Below are positions 44,134 through 53,539 of a stretch of DNA of 64,000 nt, piece by piece (within the stretch, counting starts at the first letter, position 1; every line of letters begins with the position of its first letter). The DNA is from CAIYTF01 sp963664845 (lineage in GTDB: Bacteria; Bacteroidota; Ignavibacteria; Ignavibacteriales; Ignavibacteriaceae). The notes under the pieces are model-generated. The model searched no databases. It saw only the letters and a list, made by a program, of their open reading frames with translations, and was not told the DNA's origin. A program made the translations under genes and the position numbers. The DNA lies in contig OY761615.1 of assembly GCA_963664845.1 (NCBI GenBank), positions 3,968,001 through 4,032,000 of the forward strand, read 5' to 3'.

Positions 44134-45531
44134 CTATAATTCAAACGTTGTCCCTTTTGCGGGGATCTCCACGTTTTTGAATTTCTCTTCAACAAGCCGT
44201 GCCTTCATTTTTTCCTGCTGATCTGGATCGCCATGCACCAGGAAAATGGTTTTCAGCTTTTCCCGGTCCAGGGTCTTGCAATAATGTATTAATTCATTTG
44301 AGTCAGCGTGAGCAGACAGTGAATTGAATACGATGACTTCTGCTTTTACTTCATAAGGCTCGCCGAAAATGTTTACCGGTGACATTTTTTCAACAATTTT
44401 TCGGCCAAGGGTGTTGTCGGCACAGAAACCGACAATGAGAATGATGTTCCTGGGGTTTGAGATATTGTTTGCAAGATGATGTTGGATTCTTCCTGCCTCC
44501 GCCATCCCGGAAGATGAGATTATCATGCATGGGCCTTTTACGTCATTTAAGGCTTTTGATTCCTCAACGGTCTTGATGTATGTCAACTGACTGAAACCGA
44601 ATGGGTCCTTGTGTTTCAAAATAAACCGAGACGTTTCAAAATCGAAACATTCAGGATGATCGCGGAATACTTTAGTGGCATTGACGGAAAGCGGGCTGTC
44701 TACATAAATGGGAATGCGGGGTGCTTTTTCCTCATCAAACAACTGGTTAAGGAGATAGACGAGTTCCTGGGTTCTGCCAACACTAAAAGATGGTACAATT
44801 ATCTTTGCTCTTCTGTCGTTGGCCTTTTTTATAACCTCAGCCATTTTGTTGCCGGATACCGAATACGAATCATGGAAACGGCCGCCATAAGTGCTTTCAC
44901 AAACGAAATAGTCGACATCGGGAATTTTTTCCGGATCGCGCAAGATAGGGAGATTGGGTCTGCCAAGATCACCGGAAAAAGCAAAACTGATAATGCGCCC
45001 ATTCTCGGCTACCATCAGATGCACCAACGAGCTGCCCAGGATATGTCCTGCATCATAGAATGTTAAACGTACTTCATCGGTGATGTCAACTTCGGCATGG
45101 TAGGGCTGAGATACAAACAGCTTTATGGTTTCGTCAACATCTTTCTGGGTATAGAGCGGTTCAAACAGCTTTTTACCCTGCCTTGCCCGTTTTTTGTTAA
45201 CGAACTCGAGATCACGCTCCTGAATATGAGCACAGTCCCGTAACATTATTTCACACAGATCGCGGGTAGCGGCAGTAGAATAGATGACACCCCGGTAGCC
45301 TGCTCTTACCAGGGTTGGCAGATTCCCCGCGTGATCAATATGTGCATGAGACAGGATGACAATATCAATTTCATTAGGGTCAAATAGGTCAAATGTCCGG
45401 TTAGTCTCGAAGGCATCTTTTCTTTTGCCTTGGTACATTCCACAGTCGAGTAGAATTTTGCTTCCGTTCACCTGCAAGAGGTGCATTGATCCGGTTACTG
45501 TTTGCGCAGCGCCAATAAACTCAATTTTCAT
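44134..45531 (-). CDS. MBL-fold beta-CASP hydrolase (CPSF/RNase-like)
   Basis: A 465-residue metallo-beta-lactamase-fold protein with a beta-CASP domain, the type of RNA-processing nucleases related to CPSF73 and archaeal aCPSF. The zinc site is HAHIDHAGNLP (HxHxDH, about 61), with further ligands in DAGHILGSSLVHL (about 161), FSGDLGRPNLPIL (about 186) and a last His in VHGDPDQQEKM (about 436). The beta-CASP motifs are visible around FVCESTYGG and MIISSSGMAEAGRIQHHL. No KH RNA-binding domain precedes it. Upstream it has a good -7 box at 45559. Confidence 0.93.
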   Translation of the reverse strand: MKIEFIGAAQTVTGSMHLLQVNGSKILLDCGMYQGKRKDAFETNRTFDLFDPNEIDIVILSHAHIDHAGNLPTLVRAGYRGVIYSTAATRDLCEIMLRDCAHIQERDLEFVNKKRARQGKKLFEPLYTQKDVDETIKLFVSQPYHAEVDITDEVRLTFYDAGHILGSSLVHLMVAENGRIISFAFSGDLGRPNLPILRDPEKIPDVDYFVCESTYGGRFHDSYSVSGNKMAEVIKKANDRRAKIIVPSFSVGRTQELVYLLNQLFDEEKAPRIPIYVDSPLSVNATKVFRDHPECFDFETSRFILKHKDPFGFSQLTYIKTVEESKALNDVKGPCMIISSSGMAEAGRIQHHLANNISNPRNIILIVGFCADNTLGRKIVEKMSPVNIFGEPYEVKAEVIVFNSLSAHADSNELIHYCKTLDREKLKTIFLVHGDPDQQEKMKARLVEEKFKNVEIPAKGTTFEL

Positions 45532-45850
45532 TTCGTGCTCAGGTTTTTATTTGATAATCAAAAATACCAATTGTCCGGCTCATTTAACAAGAAAATAATC
45601 ACCGCAGGCATAAAAGGCTTGAGACGCTGCTAACCGATGCCGATACAGTGGTAACGTACTTCATTCCGGTGGTTGTATCAACAGTCGGTTACATCTGCTC
45701 ACTGATAATTATAGTTCATGATCGTTTTATCAGTTGTGTGAGTTTTTTTCTAAATATATGCATAAGCAATTCGCTATTTAAAAGCATGAGTACTATATTT
45801 ACGAAGAATTGCATTGAAATTTTACACTTTTGATATATCCAGACTTTTAA
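45532..45850. other. Divergent gap between beta-CASP and hybrid kinase genes
   Basis: No gene. Holds the promoter at 45559-45566 for the leftward gene and should hold one for the rightward kinase, for which no exact consensus was found (nearest is TATATTTA around 45794). Confidence 0.5.
45559..45566 (-). promoter_or_regulatory. Bacteroidota-type -7 box (TATTTTTG on the minus strand)
   Basis: The plus strand reads CAAAAATA, giving TATTTTTG on the minus strand, a match to TAnnTTTG. It is 28 bases before the beta-CASP ATG, and a CAA for the -33 element lies about 20 bases further upstream. Confidence 0.5.
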
Positions 45851-48163
45851 ATGACAAATTCAACTTCCTATCAACCAGGAACCACAATCGGAAGCTCCTT
45901 ATTCCGCCAGTATCTTAAGCACCAATCTGACTGGGACTGGGTTTTAGTAGGGCAGAATGTATTCTATATATCCCCGGATCTTTCGGATAGACTGTTCCTC
46001 AATTCTGAAAACGGGATTTCTGAAGATATGAATTTGCTCAGTGAAAATTCTCTTCTTGCGGTCAATGCGTGCTTTGCAAAGCAGGACAGCACCTCTGAAA
46101 TTGAAATTCCCATTCATTATGAAGTGCCGGGTGCAGCCGGTTGCCTGCACCTTACACGGATTAAGCAGTTACAAACACCTGAACTGACTGACAGAATGCT
46201 CCTTGGAAAACTATGTAAGGGTGAAAAAGCGGATAAAAAGAAATTTGAAGGCAAAGAAACACTTAATTCAATTTTCAATAATTTCAGCGATGCGGTTTTT
46301 GTAAATGAAGTTTTGGCAGACTATACTCCGGGGAAATTTATCGGGGTGAATGATGTTGCCTGTCGAAAGCTTGGTTGTACACGAGATGAGCTGTTGAGAC
46401 TCTCTCCATTGCGCCTCGTCCATTCAATAGTACCGCGCCAATCCATTCCCCAAATAAGCAAATCGCTTCACAAAGATGGCATAATTACCTTTAAAGGCTT
46501 TTTTACCGCGAAAACCGGGGAGAAGACACCGTTTGAAATATCTGCACGACTGCATCTTTTCGGTGAAAGCAGAGTTTGCATTTCAGTTGCGAGGGAATTG
46601 CCGGCAAGCGTTGCCATACAAGACGGACTTGACGACTCTAGCCGACACTTCGAAGCATTTATGCGACACTTGCCGGCAATAGCCTGTATCAGGAATGAGC
46701 AATCCCGCTTTACTTATGTTAACCCGAGTTTCGAAAAGTATTTTGGTGAACACCTGGTTGGAAAATCACTGAAAGATATATTCTCCCCGGATGTAGTTGC
46801 GGTCTATGAGCAGGCCGCACATGAAGTACTTAAATATGGAATGACCGCAAAAGAGTTTCAGCTGCCCGATAGAAAAGGAAAAGTAAAAACATGGCTCATA
46901 TATTCCTTCAAGCTTCCGTGCAAGGATAGGGCGCCGCTGATAGGAAGCGTTGGCATTGACATATCCGGGCAAAAGGATATTGAGGCCGAACTGATCAGGG
47001 CAAAGGATCATGCCGAGCAAATGAGCCGCTTGAAAACCGCGTTACTTACCAATCTTAGTCATGAAGTGCGCACGCCCATGAATGGCATTATTGGATTTTC
47101 TGAAATAATGCTTGATTCTACCAGTGATCCCGGTCTAAATCATCAGGCTTCACTGATCTATAATTCCGCAGTGCGGCTCATGCGCACGCTTGACTCTATG
47201 CTGAAACTTTCCACGCTTGAGAGCGGGACGTATGAGTATAAACCACAACTGCTTAAACTTACTGACACCCTTTCGTCAGTGCCGGCACAGTACCGCAAAC
47301 TGGTTGAGGAAAAAAAGCTTAATCTGACCCTTCATTTTGACGAAGACCTGCAGGTGTTTGTTGACAAAGAAACAATTCAGGAGTGTTTTGGCAATCTGCT
47401 CGAGAACGCTATCAAATTTACCCGAGTTGGTTCTGTTAAGGTTACTGTCAGTACAGTTTCAATGCAAAACAAAAACCACGCGAAAATTGAAATTTCAGAT
47501 ACGGGTATAGGCATCAATCCTGAACACCATCATTCAATTTTCGAAGCTTTTAAGCAAGTCAGCGAAGGATACAACAGGGAATTTGAGGGGATCGGACTGG
47601 GCTTGACTATTGTGCAAAAGGCAGTCAAGATTATGGAGGGGACTATCACTGTTGAAAGTGAACCTGGGAAGGGCTCAACCTTCGCAATGCTAATTCCACT
47701 TGTTGACCAATTAACTGCTAATTCGGGTAAGCCTGATTTGAAGTCAGAGACTTCGAGGATTCCGGTATTACACGGTGTGGAATGCCCCTCCGTTCTGTTG
47801 ATAGAGGATAACATCTCGAATATTGAATTGGTACAAATATATCTGATGAATAAATGCCATCTTGACTACTGCAGTTCTGTTACCCAGGCTCTTGAAATGT
47901 CAGCCGTGAAGCAGTACCATGCAGTGTTGGTGGATATTAACCTTGGACCGGGACTTGACGGTATGGAACTGGTAAAGCGTCTGAAAGAAGTTGCCGCCTA
48001 CAAGTATGTTCCCGTAATTGCGGTTACCGGCCTGGTCACCAAGGGCGATCAGGAGCGCCTTGAGGCAGCCGGTTTTAATGATTTTATTCCCAAACCGTTC
48101 TCTCGAGCGGATATGCTAGACTGCCTGGCACGGTATTATCCCTCGTTAACTAAATTTTCCTAA
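45851..48163 (+). CDS. Cytosolic hybrid histidine kinase (PAS-PAS-HisKA-HATPase-REC)
   Basis: A 770-residue kinase without membrane segments. An N-terminal region with no clear domain (about 1-135) precedes two PAS domains (about 138-250 and 268-385). HisKA has NLSHEVRTPMNGIIGFSE (His about 404), HATPase has NLLENAIKFT, SDTGIGI and GIGLGLTIVQKA, and a C-terminal receiver (about 646-765) has LIEDNISN and VDINLGPGLDG (Asp about 694). It signals intracellular cues; the receiver could pass phosphate on. It converges with prmA with a five-base gap. Confidence 0.95.
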   Translation: MTNSTSYQPGTTIGSSLFRQYLKHQSDWDWVLVGQNVFYISPDLSDRLFLNSENGISEDMNLLSENSLLAVNACFAKQDSTSEIEIPIHYEVPGAAGCLHLTRIKQLQTPELTDRMLLGKLCKGEKADKKKFEGKETLNSIFNNFSDAVFVNEVLADYTPGKFIGVNDVACRKLGCTRDELLRLSPLRLVHSIVPRQSIPQISKSLHKDGIITFKGFFTAKTGEKTPFEISARLHLFGESRVCISVARELPASVAIQDGLDDSSRHFEAFMRHLPAIACIRNEQSRFTYVNPSFEKYFGEHLVGKSLKDIFSPDVVAVYEQAAHEVLKYGMTAKEFQLPDRKGKVKTWLIYSFKLPCKDRAPLIGSVGIDISGQKDIEAELIRAKDHAEQMSRLKTALLTNLSHEVRTPMNGIIGFSEIMLDSTSDPGLNHQASLIYNSAVRLMRTLDSMLKLSTLESGTYEYKPQLLKLTDTLSSVPAQYRKLVEEKKLNLTLHFDEDLQVFVDKETIQECFGNLLENAIKFTRVGSVKVTVSTVSMQNKNHAKIEISDTGIGINPEHHHSIFEAFKQVSEGYNREFEGIGLGLTIVQKAVKIMEGTITVESEPGKGSTFAMLIPLVDQLTANSGKPDLKSETSRIPVLHGVECPSVLLIEDNISNIELVQIYLMNKCHLDYCSSVTQALEMSAVKQYHAVLVDINLGPGLDGMELVKRLKEVAAYKYVPVIAVTGLVTKGDQERLEAAGFNDFIPKPFSRADMLDCLARYYPSLTKFS

Positions 48164-48168
48164 ACTGC

Positions 48169-49014
48169 CTATTCTTTAATAAATACCAGTGAGATCCATT
48201 CATCCATGGTATTGGTTGCTATCTTTTTCAATCCATGAAATGAATATTTTTCGAGAATAACCGGTTCATCTTCGCGCAGCAGACCCGAAAGCAACACTAT
48301 GCCACCGCTCTTTGCTTTGGCCGCAATTTGGTCGCTCAACTCAAGTAAGGGGTTCCGCTGAATGTTCGCAATAACAATTGAAAAATCCTTTTCGGGAATG
48401 TCATGCAATTCAGCAGTACGTATCTCAACCAGATTTTCCACATTGTTTTGCTGACAATTCTCCTTTCCGTTTTCATTGCACCATTCGTCATTATCGAATG
48501 CAATGGCAGAGGCTGCTCCAAGTTTGATGGCTGCTATTGCCAGGACGCCTGTTCCTGTTCCAATATCCAGAATTGTATCTCCTGGTTTGCAATACTTTTC
48601 AAGTGCCAGGATCATGAGCTTTGTTGTCTGGTGTTCACCGGTTCCAAATGACATCTTGGGATCAATGGTCAGCACAATCTCTCCGGATGCTGCTTCGTAG
48701 TCCCGAAAGCTTGGTTTTATTACGAAGGTATCGGATATTTTATTTACTGTAATTGTCTTTTCCCACTCCTCGTTCCAATTCTTGTTTTCCAGAATAGTTT
48801 CGGTTAATGTATAGCTGGCAAGAAGCGACTCAGCAATGAGCTTGTCAAGATATTCGCGCAGCGCAGTTGAAATAAAATCTCCGGGAAAATACAGTTTGAT
48901 TTTATTCCCGGTAATATCTTCAATTCCCAATGGCTCAAGCTCCCAAAGCATTTCGGTAACTAATGAAGGGTTTGTGGATTCAAGTGTTATTTCTATTTCA
49001 GTATAAGTTTGCAT
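48169..49014 (-). CDS. prmA: Ribosomal protein L11 methyltransferase
   Basis: A 281-residue SAM enzyme that methylates ribosomal protein L11. The N-terminal L11-recognition domain (about 1-90) is followed by the hallmark DPKMSFGTGEHQTTKLMILA (about 137-156), motif I ILDIGTGTGVLAIAAIKLGA and the SFSIVIANIQRNPLLEL segment. It is the third gene of a phr-P450-prmA operon; its ATG is three bases after the P450 stop. Confidence 0.94.
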   Translation of the reverse strand: MQTYTEIEITLESTNPSLVTEMLWELEPLGIEDITGNKIKLYFPGDFISTALREYLDKLIAESLLASYTLTETILENKNWNEEWEKTITVNKISDTFVIKPSFRDYEAASGEIVLTIDPKMSFGTGEHQTTKLMILALEKYCKPGDTILDIGTGTGVLAIAAIKLGAASAIAFDNDEWCNENGKENCQQNNVENLVEIRTAELHDIPEKDFSIVIANIQRNPLLELSDQIAAKAKSGGIVLLSGLLREDEPVILEKYSFHGLKKIATNTMDEWISLVFIKE

Positions 49015-49017
49015 TGT

Positions 49018-50403
49018 TTAGTTTTCTCCGTTTCGTCGGGAAACGACGTTTAATATTAGATTTTTTGACTGTAAAATTGCTGTGCTCCGGAAAACCGGCT
49101 TGGTCTTCAATTTGAAGGCTATGCGATATCGCTTTAGCAGAAGCGCAAGAATGGTTTTCATTTCAAACGTTGCCATCTGGTGGCCGATGCACATGTGTGG
49201 TCCCTGCCCGAAAGAAATATAGTCATATCGCTCAGGGAATACATTATCTTCGTTTTTGAAGCGGTCAGGATCGAACTTCTCCGGCTGGTCCCAGTATTTT
49301 TCGTTCCGGTGCAATGTATAGGGAGACATCATTATCCATGCATTGCGTGGAATATAATATCTGTCTATCACGTCCTCCCTCAGGGCTACGCGATGTAATG
49401 ACCAGACCGGTGGATAGAGGCGCATTGATTCTTTGATGGTTCTGCCGAGGACAGTAAGTTCGCTGACCTTTTCCATTGTTAAGTTTCCGTCCGGAATCAC
49501 GCGGTCAACTTCTGCTTCAAGCTGTTTTCGGAGGCCGGAGACCTTATCAATGGAGTATAGCGTCCAGGTTAATGCTTCAGCAACGGTGTTATAACCTGCA
49601 AAGAGCAGCGTTTTGATTTCGTCGAGTGCCTGGTCAATGGTGATCTCGCCTCTGTGATACGCATTGTAAAGAAGTGTCAGAAACATGCTCTTTTCCGATG
49701 AAGCGTTGAAAAACTCCTCAATGATCTGCTGGCCCAGCCCATTGAGATATTCAAATGCTTCAGTGACAATCTTGGATCTGGACCGGCCGAAAGGAATTTT
49801 TCGTGAAACGGCGACGCGAATTTTATTACGCGTATGATTTCTCAGATCGGCAGACTGCATAATATCATCAATTGCATCTATTACCGGATCTGTATGTATT
49901 TCCAATTGCGGTGAGAGCATTATCTTCGAAGCAATTCTTAGGCTCAGGCGCTTCATTTCAAATTCAATATTTACAACCGTATTAGCTTCTCCGGGTTCCA
50001 GATGCGTATCGAAATAATCCAATGTTTCGTCAACGACTCCGGTGAAGTGTGTTTCAACCTGCTTTTCGTGAAATGCAGGGCTCAACGTTGCAAACATTTT
50101 TTTCCAGAGATCATCATCAGCTCTGGATAAGCCATTTCCAATTAATTCTCTAAATGGTTCGAGCGTATGTGCTCGCGGATAATTCAGGTAGTTATCCTGC
50201 AAAACATGCCTGATATACGCGGGGTTATTTATAAAAAACAATTCCTGCCCCAAAACACCGATCTTAAAAAGGTCTCCCTGCTGCCTGGCCAGCCGGGCTA
50301 TTGCCTCAAGTGGGTTGGACCTGAACAGGAAGGCATAGCGCAAAAGTGAGAAAAGCGAAACTTTTCTGATAGGTTTCAGTTCATCTTTGTTAAATGCTGT
50401 CAT
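49018..50403 (-). CDS. Cytochrome P450
   Basis: A 461-residue haem-thiolate monooxygenase without a membrane anchor. The haem loop FGQGPHMCIGHQMA (Cys about 405) is canonical. The K-helix ESMRLYPP (E-x-x-R, about 325) and the FDPDRF meander are present, and the C-helix W is in DDLWKKMFATLSPAFH (about 97-112). The I-helix reads AGYNTVAEAL, so the usual acidic residue before the conserved Thr is Asn and the second Thr is Val. No ferredoxin or reductase is next to it. It lies one base after the photolyase stop and three bases before prmA. The substrate is unknown; the closest general type is CYP4/CYP102-like. Confidence 0.95.
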   Translation of the reverse strand: MTAFNKDELKPIRKVSLFSLLRYAFLFRSNPLEAIARLARQQGDLFKIGVLGQELFFINNPAYIRHVLQDNYLNYPRAHTLEPFRELIGNGLSRADDDLWKKMFATLSPAFHEKQVETHFTGVVDETLDYFDTHLEPGEANTVVNIEFEMKRLSLRIASKIMLSPQLEIHTDPVIDAIDDIMQSADLRNHTRNKIRVAVSRKIPFGRSRSKIVTEAFEYLNGLGQQIIEEFFNASSEKSMFLTLLYNAYHRGEITIDQALDEIKTLLFAGYNTVAEALTWTLYSIDKVSGLRKQLEAEVDRVIPDGNLTMEKVSELTVLGRTIKESMRLYPPVWSLHRVALREDVIDRYYIPRNAWIMMSPYTLHRNEKYWDQPEKFDPDRFKNEDNVFPERYDYISFGQGPHMCIGHQMATFEMKTILALLLKRYRIAFKLKTKPVFRSTAILQSKNLILNVVSRRNGEN

Positions 50404-50404
50404 G

Positions 50405-51769
50405 TCAGGGCGTTTCTTTCAGCGTATGTGAATTTATGTTCTTAATATAAGCATCAATATCGAATTTTCGTTTACACCCATTATAATTCATATAGCGGAT
50501 TTTCCCAAAGATTGCTCTCTCAAACCAGGCTCTGTCATGCACTCCCCCGATTGACCATGCGCAACCGGTATATCCGTTCGGATCTCTTCCGTCCAGTCCA
50601 TATTTGTCATTAAGAAAGATGGCTGTGGCAAGCGCATGAGAAGGCGATTCCGACCATTCCAGAATTTTTTTTGCCCAATACATGCGCATGTACCCATGCA
50701 TTTTCCCCTGATGCTTCATTTCAAGTTGTGCCGCATTCCATAAGGTGTCATGCGTCTGTGCATTTTCAAATGCAGCAAGGTCATAGGTAAATTCCCGCAC
50801 ATCTGTGCAATGAGCCGCAAGGGATGTTCTAGCCCAATTTTGAAAACCTTCAAATGCATCATACCGTGTATTGTAATAGCAAAAATTATCCGAAAGCTCT
50901 CGCCGGATAATAAGCTCCTCGAGAAAAGCCTGGACAGATGCGGATTGGGGAAATCGTTTAGATGTTTCAAGGGCAATCCGTTGTGCTGAAATTTGCCCGA
51001 AGTGCAAATAAGGCGATAGATTTGACTGACCGTTTAACGAGGGGTCGTTTCTGTCTGCGGCGTATTGCTGAAGGCGTTTTAAAAAAAAGGACTCCATTGC
51101 ATCAAGGGCCTGTAATTCTCCAGGCTGAATCCATTTGACTTCGCCGACCGTTTTATCAATCCGCAACGATTTTTTAACCTCAGCCCAGTTTGTCGCGGTA
51201 AACAAGGACCCCGGCACTTTTTTTTGTGGCTGGAGAGACGGGAATTCGTCAAGAAATTCTGGAAGCAGTTTATTCATTTTAGGCCGGAATGTGTATGCCG
51301 CAAATTCCTCCTTGGGCGAGGCGATTTTGCATGGCACAATGTTATGGGCATCAACCTCATAAAAGGGAATGGCGATCTTGTCCGCAACTTTTTTTTTCCA
51401 AAGTCGTTTTATCCGCAGAGGATCAAAATCTGCTATGAGGGCTGAAGCCTGAAGTTCATTGACCATCCTCGCCACCGTTTTAACCGGTTGCCCCACCAGG
51501 AGAAAAAAAGGAATCCCCAGATCAAGCAGAATGGATTCAGTTAATTGCAATCCTTTTAACATGAAGCCATATTGCCGTTCTGTTGCCTCCTGAAAAGAGG
51601 GAACTAATGAGAATACAACGCAAGCGAAGGTGCCCTTTTGTTTGGCCAGGGATTGGGCAAACAGAAGAGCCCAGTTATCTCTTGCGCGCTGGTCTCTGCT
51701 CATCCAATAGACGACCGGTCCCGGGCGGATATCGCCATCTTTTAAAATTCGAGCCCTCGCAGGAATCAT
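50405..51769 (-). CDS. phr: Deoxyribodipyrimidine photolyase, class II
   Basis: A 454-residue CPD photolyase that repairs UV-induced cyclobutane pyrimidine dimers with blue light and FAD. The class II start VVYWMSRDQRARDNWALLFA (about 18-37) is diagnostic. The C-terminal FAD domain contains SNLSPYLHFGQISAQRIA (about 248), EELIIRRELSDNFCYY, and YGLDGRDPNGYTGCAWSIGG (about 391-410). The ATG has GAGG close upstream. First gene of an operon with a P450 and prmA. Confidence 0.95.
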   Translation of the reverse strand: MIPARARILKDGDIRPGPVVYWMSRDQRARDNWALLFAQSLAKQKGTFACVVFSLVPSFQEATERQYGFMLKGLQLTESILLDLGIPFFLLVGQPVKTVARMVNELQASALIADFDPLRIKRLWKKKVADKIAIPFYEVDAHNIVPCKIASPKEEFAAYTFRPKMNKLLPEFLDEFPSLQPQKKVPGSLFTATNWAEVKKSLRIDKTVGEVKWIQPGELQALDAMESFFLKRLQQYAADRNDPSLNGQSNLSPYLHFGQISAQRIALETSKRFPQSASVQAFLEELIIRRELSDNFCYYNTRYDAFEGFQNWARTSLAAHCTDVREFTYDLAAFENAQTHDTLWNAAQLEMKHQGKMHGYMRMYWAKKILEWSESPSHALATAIFLNDKYGLDGRDPNGYTGCAWSIGGVHDRAWFERAIFGKIRYMNYNGCKRKFDIDAYIKNINSHTLKETP

Positions 51770-52049
51770 GATCCTCTACAAAATATTATGGACGTAACCG
51801 TTAGTAGTTTAAATTTCGGCTGTTTCGTTTTCCAGACTGAGTTGTGAAATGAATCAGACGAATGAACCTTAGAAAGTTAAAAAATAACTGTGCATTTCCT
51901 GCCTGTTTTTCTCATTTTTTACAGAAACAGCTGTTTTTTTTTCAAATATGGGAAAAAGTGATTGTTCCTGTACAAATTTTGTCTGTTTGAATGCCTGTTT
52001 TTTGGCATAAAATTGGATAAGTAGTGCCAAGGTCTTACAACTACTATTG

Positions 52050-52412
52050 ATGAAAAGTATATTATTTTACAGCCCGGATTTAAATCTGTGCGCCAGTTTA
52101 TTGATGTTTTTTGGCGATAAATATTCCGTCACTACAACAACAAATCTCGATTCCATTGAGCCAATAATGAACTCTCTGGCTTTCGATCTTCTTGTTATTG
52201 ACGGCGAACCGGAGAAAAAGGTTGAAGAAATCTGCAAAAAACTGAATGAAAGCCACCCGCAGTTGCCGGTTATCCTGACCTATGTGTATACCATAAAATA
52301 CAAAGAACGCGAAGCTTCACTCAAGAATTACATTGAAGCCATTTTCTATAAACCGATCGATTTGTTTGAGGTTTCCCAAAAAATTGACCGGATGATGTTT
52401 CAGTTCAGTTAA
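52050..52412 (+). CDS. Stand-alone receiver-like protein lacking the acidic pair
   Basis: A 120-residue receiver-fold protein. The phosphoacceptor Asp (LLVIDGEP, about 50) and the conserved Lys (FYKPID, about 102) are present, but the N-terminal acidic pair that binds magnesium is replaced by S-P (FYSPDLN), so phosphorylation is doubtful. I used the ATG at 52050 rather than the TTG one codon earlier. No output domain. The next gene downstream is another unusual receiver protein. Confidence 0.75.
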   Translation: MKSILFYSPDLNLCASLLMFFGDKYSVTTTTNLDSIEPIMNSLAFDLLVIDGEPEKKVEEICKKLNESHPQLPVILTYVYTIKYKEREASLKNYIEAIFYKPIDLFEVSQKIDRMMFQFS

Positions 52413-52842
52413 AATAACTTCAGGTTCGTACATCTCACCTTTAACCTGTTTTCCTTCCAAATTTGCCCTTTTTGTCAATTCATAACAATTCTGCATTTGA
52501 TGTCCTGCTGTTCGCGAGCTAACGATATAGTGGAGCCGGAGTACCTTATCAGCCGGCAGAAGCTGTTTCCTTCTCAATATCCTGCCTCATTTTCTGACCT
52601 ATTCTCATTCTGAGACGCGATAAGGTAGTAAAAACCTCGATTTTACTTCCTTTTCAAATGTTTTTAGTGGCATATGATTTGCCATTAATAGTTGTGTCTG
52701 ACAAGTAATAGCGCTTTATGTTATTTACGGCAGTTACTGTCGGTTATGATTCAGGCATACATCAATTGTTTCTCTGCTTAATTGTCCGAAATGGAATGGA
52801 ACTGGTAATTGATTCACTTATAATTATCAAGGAATAGTGGAA
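52413..52842. other. Gap between the two receiver genes
   Basis: No gene seen; open frames are short. The promoter and leader of the LytTR regulator should be here. AAGGA just before 52834 is its ribosome-binding site. Confidence 0.5.
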
Positions 52843-53532
52843 ATGAAACTGAATTGTTTGATTATCGATAATGAACCTGCTTCGGGGAAATTTATCGAAT
52901 TTTACGTGCGTCACTCAGGTGATCTAAACCTCGTCAACTCCTGTGAAGATTTAACACAGGCAGAAATGATCAATGAAAGGAACCAGATTGACCTGATGTT
53001 CCTTAATGTTGACTTACCCGGTCATAACGGGCTGGAAGTTCTCTCAGGGAATAAGATGAAGTCGATGGTTATTTTGGTGACCGCGCAGGATAATCTTGCA
53101 GTGCAGGCATTTGAATATGATGTTGTTGATTATCTGCTAAAACCATTCTCCTACCCACGATTTCAAAAAGCAGTGGAACGAGCCAAAAAACAATATGGGA
53201 TGAATGGACGGAAATCTTCAGATTGTACGCTGCTGATTAAATCTGCCGCATTCTGGTTCAGGGTGCACTTTGCAGATATCATTTATATTGCGGCTGAGGG
53301 CGATTATATGCAGATTGTAACGAGAGAAAAAAAATACCATACGTATGGAACCATGAATGAAATGTTTAACCGCCTTCCTGAAAACCACTTCAGCAGAGTT
53401 CACCGCTCATATATTGTCAATAATTCATATGTCAGTCAGGTAAATGAAAACCACCTTGTTGTGGGCTCCATATCCATTCCTATCGGTGTCTCTTACCGGA
53501 AGCAAATACTCTCAACAGCTCAGGTGAGCTGA
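52843..53532 (+). CDS. LytTR-type response regulator with a degenerate receiver
   Basis: A 229-residue regulator. The receiver (about 1-120) has LIIDNEPAS, where the second acidic residue is Asn, and LMFLNVDLPGHNGLEV, where the phosphoacceptor Asp is replaced by Asn; VTAQ and LLKPF are retained. The LytTR DNA-binding domain (about 135-229) has WFRVHFADIIYIAAEGDYMQ, TMNEMFNRLP and FSRVHRSYIVNNSYV. I chose the ATG at 52843 (AAGGA nine bases ahead) over the GTG at 52837. It probably regulates genes without classical phosphorylation. It ends seven bases before recQ, convergently. Confidence 0.88.
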   Translation: MKLNCLIIDNEPASGKFIEFYVRHSGDLNLVNSCEDLTQAEMINERNQIDLMFLNVDLPGHNGLEVLSGNKMKSMVILVTAQDNLAVQAFEYDVVDYLLKPFSYPRFQKAVERAKKQYGMNGRKSSDCTLLIKSAAFWFRVHFADIIYIAAEGDYMQIVTREKKYHTYGTMNEMFNRLPENHFSRVHRSYIVNNSYVSQVNENHLVVGSISIPIGVSYRKQILSTAQVS

Positions 53533-53539
53533 TTAAGTA

